Positions 1 to 9,665 of a DNA stretch of 27,903 nt are shown here, piece by piece (position 1 is the stretch's first letter; every line of letters begins with the position of its first letter). The DNA is from Spirogloea muscicola (taxonomy: Eukaryota; Streptophyta; Zygnematophyceae; Spirogloeales; Spirogloeaceae): the NCBI GenBank assembly GCA_009602725.1, contig WELB01000151.1, positions 60,237-88,139 of the forward strand, given 5' to 3'. The position numbers were made by a program, and so were the translations under genes. The notes beneath the pieces were generated by a model. That model was not told the DNA's origin and did not search any database. It saw nothing but the letters and a program-made list of their open reading frames with translations.

Positions 1-364
1 AGGCTGCTGCAAGGGCACGACCAGCGCGGCGATGCAAAGCAAGCGCTTGGGAACGCTGTAGCGACATAGACAAACGCACACGGCAGCAGGAAAGGAGAGG
101 AGCCAGGGGTTTATGCAGGCGCCTGTCCCCCACCCCCCAGCCTCCCTCACCCTGCAGCCGCCATTGCCGCCGCCGCTTCTGCTGCCGCACTGCGGAGAAG
201 GCTACACCGCCGCGGCGGCGCGACGCGAGCGCGACGCCACATTGTCCGGCCTCGGCTCAAGGTGCCCGGAATCCCCCCGGAGCCGGGCGTCGCCGGCGCC
301 ATATCCGGGCTGCTCGCCGGTTCGGTGCTGCTGTGGGCCACTCTGGGGGGCCCGGGCGCGGGCC

Positions 365-1592
365 ATGGACGTGATCGTGCTGGCGGGGCAGAGCAACATG
401 GCCGGACGGGGCGGAGTGGCAGTCCAGCCTGCTGACGGCGACGGCGGCGGCGGCGGCGGCGGCAGGCGGCGCACCAAGGCGTGGGACGGCGTGGTGCCGT
501 CCGAGTGCGCGGCGCCGCCGGGCGCCGTCCTGCGGCTCTCGGCGGCGCGCGCGTGGGAGGACGCCCGAGAGCCCCTCCACTTCGACGTTGACAAAGGCAT
601 GCCGCACCCCCGCCCAGCCCCGGCCCTCGGAGGCAGCCCTTCTGCCATCATTCACGTCATGAAGCGAAGCCTCTGAGCCCAAAGGCTACAGTCCCAAGCC
701 TGACGCGACGCGTTCGTTTGCGAGCGCTTAGGCAAGGTCTGCGGCGTGGGCCCGGGGCTTGTCTTCGCCGCGGAGCTGCTGAGGCTGCAGGGCCAGGGCG
801 CCTCCGCCGTCGTCGCCGCCGTCGATGGGTTGGCCCGCAAGCCGAGCGCTGCGACTGTCGGCCTGGTCCCCTGCGCGATCGGCGGCAGCGCCATCGACGA
901 GTGGAGTAGGGGCGGCGAGTACTACCAAAGCATGGTCGCGCGCACGAAGGCCGCCCTCGAGGCTGACGGAAGCCAGCTGCGCACAGTGCTGTGGTATCAA
1001 GGCGAGAGCGACTGTGGTTCGAAAGAGCTGGCGGAGGGCTACGCTGTCAAGCTTGAGAGCCTCATCGCAGCGCTGCGCGAGGACCTAGGCTGTCCGGACC
1101 TGCTGGTCTTCCAGGTTCGCTTGCGTATTGCTGGTCATGTGTCGTGTAGATATCTATATCACTTTGACAACTCATTTAGGATGTCAAAGCCTATCTGCCT
1201 GTTGCACCATCAAGAAGCCAAAAGAAAGACCTGTTGACCCTTGCACCTTAAGAACTGTGTATTGGCCTGCAGCTTGGCCCGATCAGCTCTGCTGCTGCCA
1301 GCCACAGCTTGACAGAGGCCCATGGGTGAAGCAGAGTCTTCACTGAATTAGCACCGTAGTGTGGCTTGCGCAGGTCGGAATCGTTACAGGGAAGCTTGAC
1401 TCAACAGCCTACCTGGAGCAGCTACGGCTGTCGCAACGAAAAGTTGTGGTGCCCGGCCTGCACCTTGTCGATGCCTGGGGCCTGGAGCTCAACGCTGACG
1501 ACCACCTGCACCTCACCACGGACGCCCAAGTGCGACTGGGGCGCTCCTTGGCCAGAGCTTACGTGGATGTCACACGCAGAGAGCCTCCTTAA
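365..1592 (+). CDS. Carbohydrate esterase, sialate O-acetylesterase/DUF303 family (SGNH-like), 3 exons
   Basis: Exons 365-596, 732-1114 and 1374-1592 give 277 aa ending in TAA. The product resembles plant probable carbohydrate esterases of the At4g34215 type, which are thought to remove acetyl groups from carbohydrates; the substrate here is unknown. Seen: block I GQSNMAGRGG with the presumed nucleophile Ser10, the WYQGESD block at about residue 165, and DDHLHLTT near the C-terminus with the presumed catalytic Asp248 and His251. All three blocks of the fold are present, so the gene looks intact. I chose the ATG at 365 because it lies in a GCCATGG context just before block I. The frame is open back to an ATG at 113, which would add 84 low-complexity residues. 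Intron 1 (597-731) needs a GC donor to give the family-conserved DKGKVCGVGPG join; intron 2 (1115-1373) is GT-AG. A GGC run in exon 1 encodes poly-Gly. Confidence 0.85.
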
Positions 1593-2228
1593 GTTGATGC
1601 TCCCTTGTGCCGGGTCAAACGGGGTTGCATGGCATGCTCCATGACCGCAGCCTGCAGCAGTCTGCAGACTGTCAATGAGCTGTCCCCAGGAGATCTCTCA
1701 CAGTTGGCTGGGGTCGTTGCCTGACCAATTATCACGGCTAACTAAGTGCAGCAGTCCCATTAGCGACAAGAGAAGCTCTTGCGGCGAGCTCTGTGCGCTT
1801 TGCTGTCGGCAGAGGTCACTGGCACATCCCACAGCCTATTGAGTGCAGCAGCCACAGTAGTAACAAGGGAAGCACCTTCAGCACAGAGAAGCTACGAGCT
1901 TCTTCGTGCTCTGTGCTGTCGGCAGAAGCCACTGCCAAATCCCAGACCTGCTGGGGTCTAAGGCTTGAGGTTTGGGTTGAGCTGGTCACTGGAGATGGGC
2001 TGCCAAGAACGTACAGAGCTGGCGCATAAGTGGAGGGACGGTGGTCGTAATATGCTAGCGAGATGGCAGATAAACGTCGGCGCTGTCCACCACATGCTTA
2101 GCCAAGAATAGTTGCCCTCCTGTTTTAACTTGGAGTCCCTTCACTATTTAGCTCACTAAGCGACCTGAGCCCTTCTGGCAAGTGGCCTCAGCACGGTTGT
2201 GTCGCCACGTGTACGCTCGCCCTGTCAC
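1593..2228. repeat. Gene-free stretch with an imperfect tandem duplication (about 1745-1841 and 1842-1960)
   Basis: A block starting AGTGCAGCAG and running through GCTCTGTG..GCTGTCGGCAGA to a CACTGCCA-type end is present twice in direct order. The second copy carries about 20 extra bases (TTCAGCACAGAGAAGCTACG). No gene or RNA is recognised in the rest of the interval. Confidence 0.6.
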
Positions 2229-2345
2229 CTTGTTCACTCCTATTGGGCTGGCATCTCACAGCCTTTGCCCATTGACCTTGTCCTTTCTCTTCGGGCTGGC
2301 TTTTCACAGCCCTCGCCCCTTATAAATGATCTTGATCTCCGGCCC
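2229..2345 (+). repeat. Two hairpin-repeat units
   Basis: Two copies of the dispersed stem-loop unit occur side by side, with cores at 2245-2263 and 2293-2312. The second core is GGGCTGGCTTTTCACAGCCC, the best match to the window consensus. Each is preceded by a CTTGTTCA or CTTGTCCTTTCTCTTC variant of the conserved TTGTCAATTCTTTT lead-in. Confidence 0.75.
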
Positions 2346-2570
2346 TTACTTTGGAAGAGCTGTGCCTTGTAACAGCCCCTCGTAGCCAAGGGCTTCACTT
2401 TGTATAGCCCCTTACTGATGCGCCATGGACATATCCAGCGGCTACGGAATGAAGTGGTCTTCCCTCCTCCATCGCCTGGCACTGCATGTCGATGCCCGCC
2501 GATGTAGTCGGGCTGGTAGGTTAGGGCATTCTAGCGTCCCGCAAGCCATTGTTGCATGCTATAGAATGCG

Positions 2571-2727
2571 GCTAACTTTGAGTCTAAAGCGCTCCCAGGC
2601 ACTCACGATACACCAGCGTGCTGGGCGTGCATTAGGCCAGGCTAATGGCCTTCATGGTGGTGGTTTTGCTCCTCAGCTTAGCTTGTCAGACATGCATGTG
2701 CTCACTCAGGGGTATTTAGTGTCCCCT
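2571..2727 (+). repeat. Degenerate element remnant encoding an IHQRAGRAL..SDMHVLTQGY-type peptide
   Basis: Read on the plus strand, the frame gives IHQRAGRAL, a variable spacer, then SDMHVLTQGY and a Leu-Val extension. The same two peptide blocks recur in diverged copies at 4.85-5.05 kb, 8.8 kb, 27.1 kb and 27.7 kb. The recurrence suggests an old coding element; no intact gene is present. Confidence 0.5.
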
Positions 2728-2781
2728 TTAGCCAGGTCATTACCCCGTAAACAAGACATTTGTAAGGCTAGAATCTGCCCC

Positions 2782-3013
2782 CCTTTTGATATCATGCGCA
2801 CCGCGCGCGTTCTCTCTTTGCACCAGTCCTTGCGATCTTCGCATCATTTCATCCTGAACAGCGTATGCCACCCTTGTCTTTCTTTCTACCTTAGCCACCT
2901 CAGCCGTAGGGCCTCGTACACATGTAGCCCCACTTTTCGCACTAGCTTTTGCCTGAAAGTGTATTGGCTTAGTTTGGCCGCCCTTCCCGTTTCATGCGCA
3001 CCGCCCGCCCTCT
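2782..3013 (+). repeat. Two copies of a 38-bp CATGCGC module
   Basis: At 2782-2819 and 2981-3013 the sequence matches a module built around TTTCATGCGCACCGCGCGCC followed by a CT run. Other copies lie at 3768-3804 (+) and 27223-27259 (-). In the 27.2 kb copy the module sits directly beside a hairpin unit, so it is probably part of the same composite repeat. Confidence 0.6.
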
Positions 3014-3049
3014 AACTTCCTTTACCCATCCTACCCCAGTTCTGGATAG

Positions 3050-3170
3050 CGCACGTGGCCCCTTCGAACCTTGTCAATTCTTTTCGGGCTGGCATACACA
3101 CAGCCCTTGCCCCCATTCTTCCCAACGTAAGAGTGGTTCTTCCCAATGGAGCGCTATCCCACTGGTTCTT
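3050..3170 (+). repeat. Long hairpin-repeat unit
   Basis: The unit runs from GGCCCCTTCGAACC through TTGTCAATTCTTTTC to the stem-loop at 3086-3106 (GGGCTG..CAGCCC) and on to TTGCCCCCATT. The CCCTTCGAACC lead-in recurs, in one strand or the other, at about 4172, 8356 and 27881. Confidence 0.7.
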
Positions 3171-3404
3171 CCCACGAGCGCTATCTCAGAACTGGTGTCC
3201 ATCACTGCATACACACTCCTGGACGGCCTCGTCGCGCCTTCGCAGTCGTCACTCGTCATCAGCAGCCGGCTCGGTGACGCGTGCAGTCGCCGGACGTCAG
3301 CCAGCTCCGGGCTTGCCACGCGTCACCTTCGTCCGCCCGCTCGCCTTGGGGCTTCGCAGCCCGCCACGTGTCTTTGTGGCAGTAGCATCAGCAGGCCCGC
3401 CCGT

Positions 3405-3406
3405 CT

Positions 3407-3452
<46 letters not shown>

Positions 3453-3453
3453 T
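3405..3453. repeat. (CCG)n microsatellite
   Basis: About 15 uninterrupted CCG/CGC triplets lie inside a GC-rich stretch (about 3190-3500) between hairpin repeats. Open frames across it are homopolymeric (poly-Arg, poly-Ala or poly-Gly) and are not taken as genes. Confidence 0.9.
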
Positions 3454-3600
3454 GACGCCGCCGCCGCTACCTCCGTCATTGCGCGGGCGACACGAGAGGG
3501 ATGGCTGTGATTGGCCAGCTCCCAAAGGACGAAACGGTAGACAAACACTACTGGGACCTTGTCCACATCCTGGGAGCTGATTGTTCACAGGGAAATTCTG

Positions 3601-3804
3601 GCCTTTTGTCAATGCTTTTTGGGCTGGCTTTTCGTAGCCCTTGCCCGCATTGGGAGTGCCACTTCTCTCTACTCCTTCGGGCTGGCCTCTCCCAGCCACC
3701 AGTAAATCTGGCCGCCCTTGCTTGCTTAAAAGCATGGGAAAAGAGAGATGTAGCCCTTCCCTTTCTTCCTTTTGATTTCATGCGTTCCGCGCGCCCTCTC
3801 TCTT
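3601..3804 (+). repeat. Two hairpin units plus a CATGCGC module
   Basis: Hairpin cores at 3621-3640 (GGGCT..AGCCC) and 3679-3697 (GGGCTGG..CCCAGCC) are followed at 3768-3804 by the CCTTTTGATTTCATGCG module. The order hairpin, hairpin, module is in direct orientation. Confidence 0.7.
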
Positions 3805-3889
3805 CTCCAGGAAAACATTCGTGAATTCTCCAAGGGGGGCCGAGGGCTGTGAAAAGCAGAAATAAAGAACAGCTCTTCCAACGAAAGTC

Positions 3890-3995
3890 AATGGTTGTGA
3901 GCGGCCAGCCCAAAGTAATGTGTACAAGGTTAGAAAGGGCCGGATGGCGCAAAAAACAGAATATCGGCTGCAAAGAGTTCAGCAAGTGGGCTCTC
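3890..3995 (-). repeat. Long hairpin-repeat unit, reverse orientation
   Basis: Starts at the hairpin half GGTTGTGAGCGGCCAGCCC (3893-3911) and continues through ACAAGGTTAGAAAGGGCC and ATGGCGCAAAAA-CAGAAT. About 105 bp can be aligned by eye with 16195-16302, which shows that the mobile unit is longer than the hairpin alone. Confidence 0.65.
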
Positions 3996-4110
3996 GATCT
4001 AACTAGAGGGCGGGAACTAGATGGCAGAAAAGTGTCGCCCTGACAAACTTGGCAGCAGCAGCCAAGGCGCTAGCTTGCACGCAAGTGGACGGCAAAGGCT
4101 AAGAAGAAAA

Positions 4111-4469
4111 ACGCTTCCAGGAGAGGGCGGTGGCTGGGAGAGGCCAGCCCAATAACAATAATGAATAAACTTCGAAGGGGCCAGGGAAAACGCTAAAACA
4201 TACACGGAATCAAGTAGTTGCGAAACTCTCAGTAAGCCCTACTAAGCCCCTATTCTCAATGGGCGAGCACTTTCTACTAAGCAGCCGCAGGTCGGAGAAA
4301 TTAGTCTCCTGGTAGCGGTAAAGGCTAAGGATCTCTGCAGCAGGACTTACTGAGTGTTCGTAGCTCCTTGGTTCCCTGCGTGCTTCAGGGCTTTCTCTGG
4401 CCTCCTTTCGAACTTTATTCTTATATTTTGGCGGCTGGCCTCTCCCAGCCACCGCCCTCCTGGAAGCGT
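4111..4469. mobile_element. Foldback (large inverted-repeat) element, about 359 bp
   Basis: The ends are near-perfect inverted repeats. The left end starts ACGCTTCCAGGAGAGGGCGG and runs to GGCCAGCC. The right end is its complement, finishing CTGGAAGCGT. Complementarity continues inward with more divergence: the left arm carries GGGGCCAGGGAAAACGC and CTCTCAGTAAGCC, the right arm carries GGCTTTCTCTGGCCTCC and GGACTTACTGAG. Hairpin-unit cores (4132-4150 and 4433-4450) form part of the arms. A 31-bp piece of a hairpin unit (about 4246-4276) appears inserted in the left arm between two ACTA copies. I find no clear target-site duplication around the whole element and no transposase. Confidence 0.7.
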
Positions 4470-4510
4470 CCTATCTCTGCAGGGAGATTGCCAGATTGCT
4501 GCTTGCTCAA

Positions 4511-4568
4511 GCGTACAGGATGCCAGGCGCATCAAGTGTACAGGATGTCAGGCGCAACCTGTACACTT
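4511..4568 (+). repeat. Short tandem repeat of TACAGGATGCCAGGCGCA
   Basis: Two 18-bp copies (TACAGGATGCCAGGCGCA and TACAGGATGTCAGGCGCA) lie about 27 bp apart. A third copy is found at about 5442-5459 beyond the family A element. Confidence 0.75.
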
Positions 4569-4758
4569 TAACAAGCGACCCGGCGACATTGGAGCCGGGC
4601 TGCTCGCTCTGTTGTCCTTGGCGGCGGGACACAGCACGACGCGCAAGTCGCTGGAGGAGGTCGAGCCGCCGAGTTCCAAACGCCACGTCGACTGCAAGCG
4701 CGATAAATCCTGTCGCCAGCCCACATTGATTGAAGTAACAGCTCTCCCAAAGGAAGAC

Positions 4759-5060
4759 CGTGTACTAGAAAGAGATGTAGGCCAAATGGCCAGGTACAAA
4801 GGCAAGCACATCTAAAGATCTACATAACCTACAGCAGATTGACCCGCTCAATAACCACGGGTCAAAACATGAAGTTCACTACTCGATGCATGAATACTAG
4901 ATGCCAGGAACGGAGCCCTTCTGCCACCTACTAGAGCTCGCCCAGCTTTCTGGTGCAAGGCACTAGCCTGAGCACGCTGCAAACAGGCCGAAACTCGTCG
5001 TCGCAAGAGCGACAGATATGCAGCTGGCAAGCCCATCTCAGCCGAAAGGGACAAGGCCTG
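4759..5060 (-). mobile_element. Dispersed repeat family A, copy 1
   Basis: About 300 bp shared with 8790-9078 (opposite orientation) and, in part, with 26994-27175. One edge is CCGTGTACTAGAAAG followed by ATGTAGGCCAAATGGCCAGG. Read on the minus strand it has an open frame of 68 codons (4848-5054) containing LLRRRVSACLQRAQASALHQ, KAGRAL and ending ELHVLTRGY-stop. Copy 2 has a frameshift and stop in the same frame, so this is probably a degraded element. A pair of inverted W-boxes (TTGACCCG..CGGGTCAA, 4839-4865) overlaps the end of the frame. Confidence 0.7.
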
Positions 5061-5290
5061 TCAACAGCCAGCCCGAGAAGAATGGACACAAGAGAGACTC
5101 TTCGAGAAGAGGGCGATCGCTGTGATTGGCCAGCCCAAAGATGAAGAATGAAAGTGGAACTTACAAAAGATGGGATTGCTCAGTCTCTTGTGGAAAGCTC
5201 GGGCCAAAAGCTGGCGACAGTATTAGTGCCTCCCAAATAGTAGCTCCTGAATATGTAAGGTAATGGCTGTGAGAGGCCAGCCCAGATAAA
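5060..5290 (-). repeat. Three reverse-oriented hairpin units
   Basis: A half-hairpin CAGCCAGCCCGAGAAGAATGG (first 20 bases diagnostic) lies at about 5059-5078, followed by fuller cores at 5116-5136 (CGCTGTGATTGGCCAGCCC) and 5265-5283 (GGCTGTGAGAGGCCAGCCC). Confidence 0.65.
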
Positions 5291-7489
5291 GTGAGCCTAT
5301 GGAGGTATAGGCCGGAGGGCCGGAGGGCTGCAGAGGCCTGCAATGGAACAATGGCGAAGGGGGAGGAGGTAGGAAAAGAAAGAGAGAAGAATGCAGCTGC
5401 TAACATAAAGAGAGCAATACTAAAGCCAGCTATACAGGATGCCAGGCGCAACGAAAATTTGAAGATGCACTTTGGCCTGCAGGGGGCGTTTGCAGTGACC
5501 AATTAGCTCAAGCTTTCCTCGACCCCACAGGACTTGTCCACTGTACTGTGGTTGGCCTTTGAACAGCCGTCACCCTCTACAGAAGACTATTTCTCTTTCA
5601 CAGCCATCGCTCACCTCTGAAAGGCCTTCCAAAATAAGAAGACTCGGAGTAGACTCGAAGGGCGGGGAGGCACAAACTTCGCAGCTGCGCTAGTGGCTAC
5701 ATGAGGAGGTGCTCAGTAGCCCCACGCTTCCATGTCCTTGCTGCAACGTCTCTACTGGGGCTGGCTACTGAGTCGTTGCCCCTCCCCAACCCCCCGTTCC
5801 TGGTCCTGGCAGGGTGAGTCGGGCTAACCTCTCCTCGCCTGCTCCATGGGAGGGTGCTCTTTCAAGGGAATATGTGTGCTGACGCAGGGCGGCCCACAAA
5901 TTGGAGGAGCGGCACCAACAAGACAGGGACTCGTCAGATGTAGCGCCTTCTATGACGTGATACTAAGCAGTCATTGCCACCCCTTCTATGTCAGCGTGCA
6001 CATAGAAGGTGCAGCAGCTGAAGTTCAGACATATAAATGGCAGAAGCTACTTGCCCCTGCAGAAGGTTGAAGCAGCAGCCAGAGCCTGCCAAAGTGCAGA
6101 GCATACGCCTGGGATATTACTGACGAGCCCAAGATGGTATGTGATACAGCTGCGCAAGGGATTGAGCTCGGCACAGAAAGAGGGGTCTGGCTACCATGTT
6201 GCTCGAATTGGCGCACCTTAGCATCCGAAGACAGCAGAAGGTCCAAGCAGCTCAGAACGCCTCGTGCATATCCACCCCTGTGAGGAAGAACATGCTGTGT
6301 GTTTGGGCTGACCCCTTCCAGTCATGCACTTGACAGCGCAACTTGACAGCGCCACACGATCTGATCAATGTAGAACAGGCTGAACTGTATATCGTGCAAG
6401 TGTTTTGGAGTAAAAGCGCCAGTGGCAGCAGAAGGAGAGGGCCAATACTCCCATATCCTCGAGCTAAAATACCACGGCTCTTGCCCTCACTAGAATTTAC
6501 CCAAGTGAAGAAGAATGTGGGCCTCACCAGCTTAAACATGTGAAGCAGATTGCGAAGTTGTGGGGAGTCAGATACTTCTCTACATCTATCAAGCTTACTT
6601 ACAAGGACGAGGACAAGGGAAGGTATGGAGCGGGGAGGTATTACAGCATCACCTTGCCTTGACTACTCTCGATGTAGAGCGCACTTAGCTTGCTCTTGCT
6701 TGATCGTGCATAGTATCAGTGTGCTGGACCCTAGGCCCACCACCTGGTGCAGATCCTCCTTCTGAGGGATCAAACTGCTTCTGAAAGCCAGCCCCGAAAA
6801 TGAAAGAAGATCGCAGGTTTAGGGAGTGATCTGAAGCTGCTGTAAGTAAATGACAGGACACTGGCCAACATCATGCAGTTGCTCTGGACAAACAGAAGTA
6901 AGCAAAAGAGAAGCAACGTACTTGGCAAATCCAAATTAATGAGGACTGCATGGTGAGTGACCGTCTTGTAAATGACTGGACGTTTGGGCTCTTACTACTC
7001 ATAGTTATTCATGCCCAATAATCATGTGATTTCTTGAGTAGGCAAACCTGAGTTATGATCTGCAGTGCCTGCCTGGCCCCATATGGCAGACAGGGGGTCG
7101 TGGTGATTCGATCATGGCACCCCCCGCAAGCAGCCATTGGACACCTGGTGGCACAGATGTATAAGCTTCCGGCCTTATAGGCTATTTGCGATATGCCTGC
7201 GTTAGCCAAAGTCGACCAATATCAGGCGCCGATCAGGAGGTGCATGCTGATCTTCCTGATGCTTACCACGCTCCCTCAACTATGTCCACCCTTGCTGCCA
7301 TGGTGGAAGCAGCTTTGACGCAAAAAGAGAAAAGTGTCTGCGGCATGCATGGCACGGAAATTGGCCGTCTGACGACTGGTATATAGTGAAAGTTCTGCCA
7401 GGCTTACCACGAGCAAAGCGGCTGCTGCGGGCTGAGGCGTTGCTTGTGGCCGGCCACTACCTACTACTCTTGCTTACCGCCCCCAACCC
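5291..7489. other. Gene-free stretch, nothing recognised apart from a small hairpin
   Basis: Only short open frames with no familiar motif. A perfect 10-bp stem (CCTTCTATGT / ACATAGAAGG, 5982-5991 and 6000-6009) with an 8-nt loop is present near 6.0 kb. A weaker inverted repeat around CTCAGTAGCCCC (about 5711) and GGGGCTGGCTACTGAG (about 5757) is also visible. Confidence 0.5.
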
Positions 7490-7620
7490 TCATTTTGGGC
7501 TGGCCTTTCACAGTCTCCACCCCCATTTGGGGAAGCTGCTTCCACTCTTCTTGCCTCCTCCTTTGTCAATTCTTTTCGGGCTGGCTTTGCACAACGCTTG
7601 CCCCCATTGGGAGAAGCGCT
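7490..7620 (+). repeat. Two hairpin-repeat units
   Basis: Cores at 7497-7513 (GGGCTGGCCTTTCACAG) and 7578-7598. The second is preceded by the conserved TTGTCAATTCTTTTC and followed by GCTTGCCCCCATTGGGAGAA, the fullest form of the downstream arm. Confidence 0.75.
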
Positions 7621-7639
7621 TCTTCCTTCTTCGCTCCCC

Positions 7640-7730
7640 CTCGCTCGCTCTCGCCCTCTCTCCTCCATCTCTCCACCTCTCCACCTATTCCACCTGCCTC
7701 TCTCCCTCCCTCCCTCCCTCCCTCCCNGAG
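7640..7730 (+). repeat. CT-rich low-complexity tract with an N
   Basis: An almost pure pyrimidine run ends in (CCCT)n and then N at 7727. The N marks an unresolved repeat length. No gene start is supported downstream; a 17-codon frame after it (ATG at about 7822) has no recognisable content. Confidence 0.8.
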
Positions 7731-8109
7731 CCCAATTGACTCTAAGAAGACTCTCGCATTCTCCTTGATGCTCCAAACTCTCTGCTGGTCAGTAAGTGAG
7801 AGTGTGGCCATAGCAGACACCATGCCTCCTCCTTGCAAAGCTACATCTTTAGGCCCTGTGGACGTCCCAACTTGAGCTGAAGTGCTCCTTACTCGCCTAT
7901 TTTGGAGCTCGTGCTCGTCTGCCTCTTCTTCAGAAGGCAGAACATTGTCTATGAATAAAGGTCGGGGGCGTGTACGCTGCTTCCAGAGATCCTCCATTTG
8001 CAAGGTCCTGCTTATGTTCGCCCCCCCCCCGGCCTCAGCTCCCTATTTCCTCATTGTCGCTTCTTCTAACCAAAGTGACTATATTCATCTCCTGCGTCCT
8101 ACCCGCTTC

Positions 8110-8480
8110 TCGTCTTTTGTGGACCTTGTCATTCTTCTGTGGGCTCGCTCGTTGCATACCCGGCCCCTTCGGAAGAGCTGCTTTTCCCAACAAGGTCAGC
8201 TCGTTGCATGCGGCTCTTCAATATCCTGCAGCGGCCCATGGCCCACGCTTTGCATCTGCGAGCTGGCCATGCTCTAGCAGCCGGCTCTAGCTATCAGCAT
8301 GCGGCTGCTAAGTATAGGTTACTTAGCAATCATCGTTTGTGGTATTTCCTTGTGATTGAGCCCTTCCGAACCCTGTGGACCTTCTGCATAGTTTTCGGCC
8401 TTCACATCCCTTGCCCCCTCTGCCATGAGCTTAGTTTTACCAACAAGAAGCAGCTCTTTCAAAGGGGGCGGGGGCTTCTC
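8110..8480 (+). repeat. Degenerate hairpin units with an HALHLRAGHAL-type remnant
   Basis: Diverged lead-ins (GGACCTTGTCATTCTTCTGT at 8120, then GCCCTTCCGAACCCTGTGGA at about 8358) flank a frame reading HALHLRAGHALAAGS (about 8230-8280). This matches the HALHLRAGRALAAGS read at about 27.7 kb. No intact gene is seen. Confidence 0.5.
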
Positions 8481-8789
8481 TCTTATGGCTCTCGCTGGTA
8501 GCTGTGTGGTATAGCCCTTTCCAGCCCCTTGTTGAATGTGATTTGGGCTGATCAGCAGCCAGTGGAGTTGACCAGCAGGTCGACCCGCCTTGCCACCTAT
8601 CGAAGAGAGGGAGGGCCATTTTGCTTTTCACAGCCGCTCTCTCTCAATATCAGTAGCCGCATTCTTCTCCCGCTCTCTCTCTCCTTCAGCTCCTGCCAGC
8701 CGCAATCGACATCTTTGGCTGTCTGGGTCCTCGTTTCCACACTATCCTTCAAAACATTGCCAATCTAGGCTACACTCGACGTGCAGATG

Positions 8790-9080
8790 TGTTTCCGGCT
8801 GAGATGGGCTTGCCAGCTGCAAATCTGTCGCTCTTGCGACGACGATTTTCGGCCTGTTTGCAGCGTGCTCAGGCTAGTGCATTGCACCAGCAAGCTGGGC
8901 GAGCTCTAGTTGGTGGCAGAAGGGCTCCGTTTCTGGCATCTAGTGTTAATGCATCGACTTAGTGACCCTTATGTATTGACCCGTGGTTATTGAGCGGGTC
9001 AATCTGCTGTAGGTTATGTAGGTCTTCAGATGTGCTTGCCTTTGTGCGTGGCCATTTGGACTACGTTGTTTCTTACACGG
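8790..9080 (+). mobile_element. Dispersed repeat family A, copy 2
   Basis: Reverse complement of copy 1, from GGCTGAGATGGGCTTGCCAG to the edge TTTCTTACACGG. The plus-strand frame reads LSLLRRRFSACLQRAQASAL, then HQQAGRALVGGRRAPFLASS, but a base change and insertion near GCATCGACTTAG put the LTRGY ending out of frame. The inverted W-box pair is kept (TTGACCCG..CGGGTCAA, about 8974-9000). Confidence 0.7.
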
Positions 9081-9530
9081 AATTTTTCTTGAGGGGGGCT
9101 CAGCAGACGGCGTCAGCACCTGCCGAGGAAACGCATAGGAAAGGGCTGGGTGCGAGGGGCGGTGCCGCGACAAGGCAGCGTCTAGTTTACGTCAAGCAGC
9201 CGGGTACGCCGCGAACGTGGGGCGCGACGTCGCGGCTGTGACGTCGGCGGCCTGGCGTCACGCCGTGACGCCTGCTCTCGCCGTCAAAGTACAGTGACGT
9301 AGCCCCCCGGCCTGACGGCAGCCGTCCCGTTTGCCGCGCGGGCGCTTCGGTCAACGGGCCGGCCCCCCGAGGTGCGACTTCGGCGCCCGGCTGCCCACGT
9401 AGGCCCCAACCACCTGACCACGTGATATTGCCAGGTGCCAGGTGGAGTGCTCGGACAAGGGCACGGCTGTGGAGTGCGCGGAGGAGGCGGTGACCGATAG
9501 AGGCGGTGACAGATGAAAGTGAAGTAGCTC
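9081..9530. other. GC-rich island between repeats with an exon-like fragment
   Basis: This stretch is much richer in G+C than its flanks and carries several TGACGT/ACGTCA and ACGTG motifs (for example around 9224, 9239, 9294, 9396 and 9419). At 9435-9516 a possible acceptor (ATATTGCCAG) is followed by a frame reading CQVECSDKGTAVECAEEAV and then a stop. It looks coding, but I do not recognise the family and find no partner exons. It may be a captured or decayed gene fragment. Confidence 0.3.
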
Positions 9531-9665
9531 CAGGCCAGCCCAACAAGAAGCAGCTCTTCAAAAAGGGGGCGAGGGCTGTGAAAAGAGAAAGTGCTCGTCC
9601 ATAGAGAAGAGGGGCTGGCAAAGCCAGCCTAAAAAGAGTGGACAATGTCCATGTCAAAAGTCAGC
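9530..9665 (-). repeat. Hairpin-repeat units, reverse orientation
   Basis: Contains AGCAGCTCTTCAAAAAGGGG, GAGGGCTGTGAAAAG, AGAAAGTGCTCGTCCATAGA and the perfect stem GGCTGGCAAAGCCAGCC (9613-9629). AAAAAGAGTGGACAATGTCC follows. About 65 bp closely match 21640-21705. Confidence 0.75.

Noticed and set aside
3297-3735. Poly-Ala, poly-Gly and poly-Arg frames over the CCG repeat
   Set aside because: Every frame is open over a triplet microsatellite, with no conserved flanking protein.
4354-4815. 153-codon plus-strand frame
   Set aside because: It spans a foldback arm, the 18-bp repeats, a GC-rich stretch and a family A edge, so it cannot be one gene.
4848-5054. Family A frame as a functional small gene
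   Set aside because: Copy 2 has a frameshift and stop in the same frame and copy 3 is interrupted; a degraded element is the better reading.
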